This document shows, one piece after another, positions 59,348 through 64,000 of a stretch of 64,000 nt of DNA (position 1 is its first letter; every line of letters begins with the position of its first letter). The DNA lies in NCBI RefSeq assembly GCF_029392895.1, contig NZ_CP114200.1, positions 3,503,001 through 3,567,000 of the forward strand, read 5' to 3'. Below the pieces are notes generated by a model. The model was not told the origin of the DNA. It did no database searches and saw nothing but the letters and a program-made list of their open reading frames with translations. Position numbers and translations under genes: made by a program. The stretch is from Streptomyces sp. 71268. Its GTDB lineage: Bacteria; Actinomycetota; Actinomycetes; Streptomycetales; Streptomycetaceae.

Positions 59348-59803
59348 TCACACGTCCTCGGGCAGCTCCCCGACCCGGTTCTCCCACTTGGTGGAGAGCA
59401 CGATCGTGGTGCGCGTACGCGAGACGCCGGTGGTGCCGGACAGGCGGCGGATGGTGCGCTCCAGGTCGTCCACGTCGCCGGCGCGGACCTTGAGCATGTA
59501 CGAGTCGTCGCCCGCGATGAACCAGCAGTCCTCGATCTCGGCCAGGTCGCGCAGCCGGTCGGCCACGTCCTCGTGGTCCACCGCGTCGGAGAGCTGGATG
59601 CCGATGAGCGCCGTCACGCCGAGGCCGAGCGAGGCGGAGTCGACGGTCGCGCGGTAACCGGTGATCACCCCGGCCGCCTCCAGGCGGTTGATCCGGTCCG
59701 TGACGCTGGGCCCGGACAGACCCACGAGCCGCCCCAGCTCCGCGTACGAGGCCCGACCGTTCTCCCGCAGGGCCTGGATGAGTTGCCTGTCCACCGCGTC
59801 CAT
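59348..59803 (-). CDS. Lrp/AsnC family transcriptional regulator
   Basis: 151 aa. N-terminal winged HTH (DAVDRQLIQALRENGRASYAELGRLVGLSGPSVTDRINRLEAAGVI) and C-terminal RAM/αβ domain (EDCWFIAGDDSYMLKVRAGDVDDLERTI) for amino-acid binding and octamer formation. ATG at 59803; the longer TTG-initiated form to 59824 is less likely. Often global regulators of amino-acid metabolism, but the target genes here cannot be named. Divergent from the small gene at 59942. Confidence 0.93.
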   Translation of the reverse strand: MDAVDRQLIQALRENGRASYAELGRLVGLSGPSVTDRINRLEAAGVITGYRATVDSASLGLGVTALIGIQLSDAVDHEDVADRLRDLAEIEDCWFIAGDDSYMLKVRAGDVDDLERTIRRLSGTTGVSRTRTTIVLSTKWENRVGELPEDV

Positions 59804-59851
59804 GTGACGGCACGCACCTTTCAAAGTTCTGCGATCAAGAAGGTTTGGGTG

Positions 59852-59857
59852 TAGAAT
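59852..59857 (+). promoter_or_regulatory. Probable -10 box (TAGAAT)
   Basis: GGGTGTAGAATCTAAGG reads as an extended -10 (TG-N-like plus TAGAAT) about 85 nt before the small gene at 59942. No strong -35 is visible 17 nt upstream. The local AT-rich sequence makes this the best promoter candidate in the interval. Confidence 0.45.
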
Positions 59858-59941
59858 CTAAGGCATGCAGGGCGCGATGTCCTGCGAATCTCTAGCTGAA
59901 CTACCTCAATCAACGACGATTCTTCAGGAGTGAGCTACCCC

Positions 59942-60079
59942 TTGTACACGATCGAGATGGCTTATGCCCGCATGCGTGAGCTGCAGGAGCTGGCCAACCG
60001 CTCGCGTGCTCAGCAGGCTGCGCAGCAGCAGCGCGAGACCTCGGCCAAGGCCCACAAGGGCCGCGCCAAGAAGCGCTGA
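59942..60079 (+). CDS. Very small basic coiled-coil protein
   Basis: 45 aa, starting TTG (MYTIEMAYARMREL), then QELANRSRAQQAAQQQRETS and a strongly basic end AKAHKGRAKKR. The central part is a Gln/Ala-rich amphipathic helix. AGGAGTGAG lies 11 nt upstream of the TTG; an in-frame ATG at 59957 is an alternative start. A good -10 lies ~85 nt before it. Codon use is typical of the host. The basic tail suggests nucleic-acid or ribosome contact. I do not recognise a family. Confidence 0.6.
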   Translation: MYTIEMAYARMRELQELANRSRAQQAAQQQRETSAKAHKGRAKKR

Positions 60080-60318
60080 TCCCAGCCGCACCGCATCGAC
60101 CCGATGCGGCCTGACGCCCGGCGTCAGGCTCGCGCACTCCGGCGCCCACGCGTCCCGCCGGAGCCGCGCCCTCAGCAGGACGCGTCACGGCGGCAGGGCA
60201 CGGGGCAGCACCAACCCCCCGGCCTGCCGCTTCTCCATGTCCGGGGCCCGCTCCGCGAGGCCCGTACGCGCCGCCGAAACGCACCCCGAGGCACCGACAC
60301 CGGAGCCCCGCCGCGGCG

Positions 60319-61053
60319 CTACCCCGCACGGCGCGAACCACTGGCACCACCGAGTTCCCCCTCCCATCGGCGGTACAGCGCGTGCGGCACCCCCGCCGCG
60401 TCCAGCGCCCGCCCGGCGACGAAGTCCACCAGTTCCTGGATGTGCCTCGCTCCCGCGTAGAACGCCGGCGAGGCGGGCAGCACCACGGCGCCCGCCTCGT
60501 CGAGCGTGACCAGGTGCCGGAGCGTCTGTCCGGTCAGCGGGGACTCGCGCAGCGCGACGATCAGCGGCCGGCGCTCCTTGAGCGTCACGCTCGCCGCCCG
60601 TTGCAGCAGGTCCTTCGAGAGCCCGAGCGCGACGCCGGCCACGCCCGCCGTGCTCGCCGGGACGATGATCATCCCTTGCGCCGGGTACGAGCCGGACGAC
60701 GGGCCGGCGGCCAGGTCACCGGCGGTCCAGTAGCGCACGTCGGCGGTCTTGTCGGGGGCCTCGTCGCCGCTCTCGGCGGCGAGTTGCCGTACCTCGTCGG
60801 CGAACGCGTCCGCGCTGCCGTCGGCGCCCCGCGCCAGCCAGCGGACCAGGTCCGCGCGCCAGTGCGCGTCGCGGAAGGAGATGCCGGTCTCGTCGAGCAG
60901 GGTCAGCCGGGCGGCGCGGCTGATGACCAGGTCAACGGGCTCGCCCGCGCGCAGCAGCGCGCGGATCACGGAGGCCGCGTAGGGCGTGCCGGAGGCGCCG
61001 GACACCCCCACGATCCAGGGTCGGCGCTGGGGTGCGGGTTGGAGTCGTTCCAC
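60319..61053 (-). CDS. ubiX: UbiX-like flavin prenyltransferase
   Basis: 244 aa enzyme making prenylated FMN, the cofactor UbiD decarboxylases need. FMN-site motifs are GVSGASGTPYAASVIRAL, MIIVPASTAGVAGVALGLSKDLLQRAASVTLKERRPLIVALRESPL and the prenyl-site region near PAFYAGARHIQELVDFVAGRALDAAG. A ~20-residue insert (ADGSADAFADEVRQLAAESGD) is longer than in E. coli. It is on the same strand as mqnP and ubiD, 320 bp downstream of mqnP; together with ubiD it would decarboxylate the naphthoate intermediate of the futalosine route. Confidence 0.93.
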   Translation of the reverse strand: MERLQPAPQRRPWIVGVSGASGTPYAASVIRALLRAGEPVDLVISRAARLTLLDETGISFRDAHWRADLVRWLARGADGSADAFADEVRQLAAESGDEAPDKTADVRYWTAGDLAAGPSSGSYPAQGMIIVPASTAGVAGVALGLSKDLLQRAASVTLKERRPLIVALRESPLTGQTLRHLVTLDEAGAVVLPASPAFYAGARHIQELVDFVAGRALDAAGVPHALYRRWEGELGGASGSRRAG

Positions 61054-61373
61054 GGACCGAGCCTATCCGGCACCCCGTGGCGCCCATCCGGCCGCCGGTG
61101 CCCCGGCCCTTTCCGGGACGCCGCCGACGGTGCCGGGGCCGGGTGGGCAGGCCCCGGGAGGCGGCGCTCCCGGGGGTGGATGCGCCCCCGGATCGGCGGG
61201 CGCACGCGGGCGGTCGCGCGCCCCAGGGCGGCCCCGACCCGGGCGCCCGCGCGCCCCACCGCCGCCCGTGCCGAGACCAACCCCGGGCCCGGCCCGGCCC
61301 GCCCGGCCCGGCCCGCCCGGGCCCGCCGGCCGGGCCCGCCGGCCGGGCCCGAACCCGCCGCCCGGCCCGTGGC
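61054..61373. repeat. Extreme-GC intergenic region with GGCCCGGCCCGCC repeats
   Basis: No gene. From ~61284 to 61372 the sequence is built of GGCCCG/GCCGGCC units (GGCCCGGCCCGCCCGGCCCG and similar), almost pure G/C. Position after the mqnP stop suggests it may act as a terminator; multiple alternative stems are possible. Confidence 0.5.
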
Positions 61374-62297
61374 TCAGAGCGTCAGGCCACGCACGAACAG
61401 GTCGGCCAGCGTGCACACGAAGAGCACGATCCCGATGACGCCGTTGACGGTGAAGAACGCCCGGTTGAGCCGGGACAGGTCGTGCGGGCGCACGATGGAG
61501 TGCTCGTAGACGAACGCCACCGCCACGATCGCCAGGCCCACCCAGAACAGCGCGCCCGCGTCCGTCGCCAGCGCGTACCAGACCAGCAGCCCCATCGTCA
61601 CGACGTGGCTGCCGCGCGCGCCGTACAGCGCCGCCGGGATGCCGAACCGCGCCGGTACCGACTTCACGCCGTGCGCCCGGTCGGCCGCCACGTCCTGGCA
61701 GCCGAAGATCAGGTCGAAGCCGCCGATCCACACGCCGACCGCGAGGCCGAGTATCACCGCGTCCCACGACCACGCCCCGGTCACCGCGAGCCACGCCCCT
61801 ATCGGGCCCATCGCCTGCGCGATGCCGAGGATGGCGTGCGGGAAGTTCGTGAACCGCTTCCCGTACGGATAGACCACCATCGGCACCACCGCGACCGGCG
61901 CGAGCACCAGGCACAGCGGGTTGAGCAGCGCGGCGGCGCCCAGGAAGAACACGAGCGCCACCAGCGCGCCGGTCCACGCCGAGCGCACCGACACCGCCCC
62001 GGTGACCAGCTCGCGCCCGGCCGTGCGCGGGTTACGCGCGTCGATCTCGCGGTCGATGATGCGGTTGGCGGCCATGGCGAAGGTCCGCAGCCCCACCATC
62101 GCCAGCGTCACCAGGAACAGCGTGCCCCAGTGGATGTTCTCGTCCTCGCCGTACATCGCGGTCAGCGCCGCGATGTACGCGAAGGGCAGCGCGAAGACCG
62201 AGTGCTCGATCATCACCAGCCGCAGGAACGCCTTGACCTTGCCGGGTGGGGCGGGCTCGGGCCCGATGACTTCCGACGTTGCCGATTCAGCACTCAT
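61374..62297 (-). CDS. mqnP: UbiA-family prenyltransferase of the futalosine pathway
   Basis: 307 aa integral membrane prenyltransferase that attaches the polyprenyl tail to the naphthoate ring. The first Asp motif is NRIIDREIDARNPRT and the second DLIFGCQDVAADRAHGVKSVPARFG, with eight to nine helices. Residues 1-25 are a polar extension. ATG at 62297 is chosen because the fold follows at once; upstream in-frame sequence is Arg/Ser-rich. It is 10 bp downstream of ubiD, clearly one operon. Tail donor would come from the prenyl synthase at 11993. Confidence 0.94.
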   Translation of the reverse strand: MSAESATSEVIGPEPAPPGKVKAFLRLVMIEHSVFALPFAYIAALTAMYGEDENIHWGTLFLVTLAMVGLRTFAMAANRIIDREIDARNPRTAGRELVTGAVSVRSAWTGALVALVFFLGAAALLNPLCLVLAPVAVVPMVVYPYGKRFTNFPHAILGIAQAMGPIGAWLAVTGAWSWDAVILGLAVGVWIGGFDLIFGCQDVAADRAHGVKSVPARFGIPAALYGARGSHVVTMGLLVWYALATDAGALFWVGLAIVAVAFVYEHSIVRPHDLSRLNRAFFTVNGVIGIVLFVCTLADLFVRGLTL

Positions 62298-62307
62298 GGG
62301 GGCGGCC

Positions 62308-63759
62308 TCAGAGGCCGTACTCCTTCCAGCGGCGGGTGACCTTGTCGGCCGTGCCGGGGTCCGACTCGACCATCTCCGGCCAGCCACCGTCACGCGTGTA
62401 CCCCTCTTCGGGCAGCTTGCGCGTCGCGTCGATGCCCGCCTTGCCGCCCCAGAACTTCTGGTACGAGGCGTGGTCGAGGTGGTCGACCGGGCCCTCGACG
62501 ACGGTCAGGTCGCGGGCGTAGTCGGTGTTGCCGAGGGCGCGCCAGGCGACCTCGTGCAGGTCGTGCACGTCGCAGTCCGCGTCGACGATGACGATGAGCT
62601 TGGTGAGCGACATCATGTGCGCGCCCCAGATGGCGTGCATCACCTTCTGCGCGTGCTTGGGGTAGCGCTTGTCGATGGAAACGATCGCGCAGTTGTGGAA
62701 GCCGCCCGACTCCGGCAGGTGGTAGTCCACGATGTCCGGGACCACGATCTTGAGCAGCGGCAGGAAGAACCGCTCGGTGGCGCGGCCCAGCGGCCCGTCC
62801 TCCGTCGGCGGCCGGCCCACCACGATGGACTGGAGCAGCGGGCGCCGGCGCATCGTGATGGTGTCGATGGTCAGCGCCGGGAAGTCCTCCTGCGGCGTGT
62901 AGAAGCCGGTGTGGTCGCCGAACGGCCCCTCCGGCAGCGTCTTGCCGGGCTCCAGCCAGCCTTCGAGGACCACCTCGGAGTGCGCCGGCACCTGGAGCGG
63001 CACCGTCTTGCAGTCCACCATCTCGATCCGCTTGCCGCGCAGGAACCCGGCGAACAGGTACTCGTCGATGTCGCCCGGCAGCGGCGCCGTGGAGGCGTAC
63101 GTCACGGCCGGCGGCGTGCCGAAGGCGATCGCCACCGGCAGCCGCTCACCGCGACGGGCGGCGACCTGGTAGTGGTTGGTGCTGTCCTTGTGGATCTGCC
63201 AGTGCATCCCGATGGTGCGCTTGTCGTGCCGCTGGAGCCGGTACAGGCCCAGGTTGCGCACGCCGGTCTCGGGGTGCTTGGTGTGGGTCAGGCCCAGGTT
63301 GAAGAACGAGCCGCCGTCGCCGGGCCAGGTGAACAGCGCCGGCAGCCGGTCCAGGTCCACCTGGTCCCCGGTCAGCACGACCTCGTGCACCGGCGCGTCC
63401 TTGACCTTCTTCGGCGGCACGTGCGTCATCCCGGCCAGCTTGCCGAACGCCTCGCGCACGCCGGTGAAGCCCGTCGGCAGCTCCGGCTTGAGCAGCCCGC
63501 CGATCTTCTCGCTGATCTCCTGGTACGACGTCAGGCCGAGCGCTTTCAGCATCCTGCGGTCGGTGCCGAAGACGTTCATGGCCAGCGGCATCGCCGAGCC
63601 CTTGACGTTCTCGAACAGCAGCGCGGGGCCGCCGGCCTTCTGCACCCGGTCGACGATCTCCCCGACTTCGAGATACGGGTCGACTTCGGCCTTAATGCGC
63701 TTCAGGTCACCGTCGCGCTCCAGCGCCCGCAGCAGCGAGCGAAGATCGTCATAAGCCAT
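62308..63759 (-). CDS. UbiD-family menaquinone decarboxylase
   Basis: 483 aa prenyl-FMN-dependent decarboxylase acting on the naphthoate intermediate of the futalosine pathway. Family stretches: YDDLRSLLRALERDGDLKRI, GGPALLFENVKG, FFNLGLTHTKHPETGVRNLGLYRLQ (prFMN and metal region), EGPFGDHTGFYTPQEDFPAL with the catalytic acidic residues, and AWRALGNTDYARDLTVVEGPVDHLDHAS. ATG at 63759. First gene of the ubiD-mqnP unit. It needs the cofactor made by UbiX at 60319. Confidence 0.94.
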   Translation of the reverse strand: MAYDDLRSLLRALERDGDLKRIKAEVDPYLEVGEIVDRVQKAGGPALLFENVKGSAMPLAMNVFGTDRRMLKALGLTSYQEISEKIGGLLKPELPTGFTGVREAFGKLAGMTHVPPKKVKDAPVHEVVLTGDQVDLDRLPALFTWPGDGGSFFNLGLTHTKHPETGVRNLGLYRLQRHDKRTIGMHWQIHKDSTNHYQVAARRGERLPVAIAFGTPPAVTYASTAPLPGDIDEYLFAGFLRGKRIEMVDCKTVPLQVPAHSEVVLEGWLEPGKTLPEGPFGDHTGFYTPQEDFPALTIDTITMRRRPLLQSIVVGRPPTEDGPLGRATERFFLPLLKIVVPDIVDYHLPESGGFHNCAIVSIDKRYPKHAQKVMHAIWGAHMMSLTKLIVIVDADCDVHDLHEVAWRALGNTDYARDLTVVEGPVDHLDHASYQKFWGGKAGIDATRKLPEEGYTRDGGWPEMVESDPGTADKVTRRWKEYGL

Positions 63760-63859
63760 GCGGTCCAGTATCCGACACGGACTACCCTGGACACGTCACT
63801 GGGGCATCGCTCCCAGCACACCGCAACCCGCCGCGACATCTTCGAGGGAGCCTCCCAGC

Positions 63860-64000
63860 ATGCTCAGGTATCTGCCGTTCCTGCTGATCCTGGCGCTGTG
63901 GATCTACGCCTTCATCGACTGCCTGAACACCCCCGAGAACGAGGTCCGCAAGCTGCCGAAGGTGGCGTGGGTCATCATCGTGCTGCTCTTCGGCGAGGTG
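63860..64000 (+). CDS. PLDc_N-type small membrane protein, 3' end outside the window
   Basis: The first 47 codons are visible: a transmembrane helix (LPFLLILALWIYAFIDCL), the motif NTPENEVRKLPKVAW and the start of a second helix (VIIVLLFGEV). This is the two-helix PLDc_N domain found alone or at the start of cardiolipin synthases; in actinobacteria it is usually a short stand-alone membrane protein. ATG at 63860, GGGAG upstream. Divergent from ubiD. Confidence 0.85.
   Translation, partial: MLRYLPFLLILALWIYAFIDCLNTPENEVRKLPKVAWVIIVLLFGEV

Overview
The window is high-GC actinobacterial DNA, almost certainly from Streptomyces or a close relative. The evidence is third-position G/C bias in every gene, many GTG and TTG starts, a 14-gene nuo operon with Streptomyces-type extended subunits, futalosine-route menaquinone genes, a secreted M28 aminopeptidase that keeps the residue spacing of the S. 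griseus enzyme, and terminators that are long GC-rich hairpins mostly without U-tracts. I saw no rRNA, tRNA, CRISPR array, prophage or intact insertion sequence.

Layout. 1-9.5 kb holds accessory and housekeeping genes: a RarD permease, a decayed small membrane gene, a CGNR zinc-finger/SRPBCC fusion protein divergent from a VOC protein, a small secreted protein, the aminopeptidase, a histidine phosphatase, and an ABC-2 exporter pair. 9.5-16 kb holds a LolA-like secreted protein, the long-chain prenyl diphosphate synthase for the menaquinone tail, fumarylacetoacetase and a lipoprotein. 16-32.7 kb is the complete nuoA-N operon (proton-pumping NADH:quinone oxidoreductase) on the minus strand, with a Rex-type operator upstream of nuoA and a 20-bp-stem terminator after nuoN. 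33.3-38.5 kb is mixed: a secreted NlpC/P60 peptidase, a small membrane protein, a less GC-rich patch with two overlapping immunity-like genes, a Rieske oxygenase, and an antitoxin whose PIN toxin partner is broken. 38.5-50 kb holds a geranylgeranyl-reductase-like flavoprotein, two poorly known proteins, an aminoglycoside-phosphotransferase-like kinase, menG, a short amidohydrolase-like protein, mqnC, a membrane Ser/Thr kinase and mqnA. 50-57 kb holds a cold-shock gene with a structured leader, a fadD/TetR pair, a dicarboxylate symporter and small genes. 57-64 kb holds a UdgX-type uracil-DNA glycosylase, mqnE, an Lrp-family regulator, ubiX, mqnP and ubiD, and the start of a small membrane protein.

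The unifying theme is the respiratory quinone. The window encodes complex I and much of the futalosine pathway (MqnA, MqnE, MqnC, the UbiA-type prenyltransferase, the UbiX/UbiD decarboxylase pair, the final methyltransferase MenG), the tail-making prenyl synthase and a probable tail-saturating reductase. MqnB and MqnD are not in the window.

The most unusual feature is between nuoH and nuoI. A 70-bp unit carrying the nuoI start region is tandemly repeated, which creates three 25-codon mini-ORFs. Each overlaps the next start in a GTGTCTGA stop/start junction, and only the last copy keeps a perfect AAGGAGG. Other leads are an amidohydrolase-like mqn neighbour that has lost its HxH metal site, an overlapping colicin-immunity-like/DUF6086-like gene pair, a terminator-like hairpin in the csp leader, and a CGNR/SRPBCC fusion with an apparently leaderless promoter.
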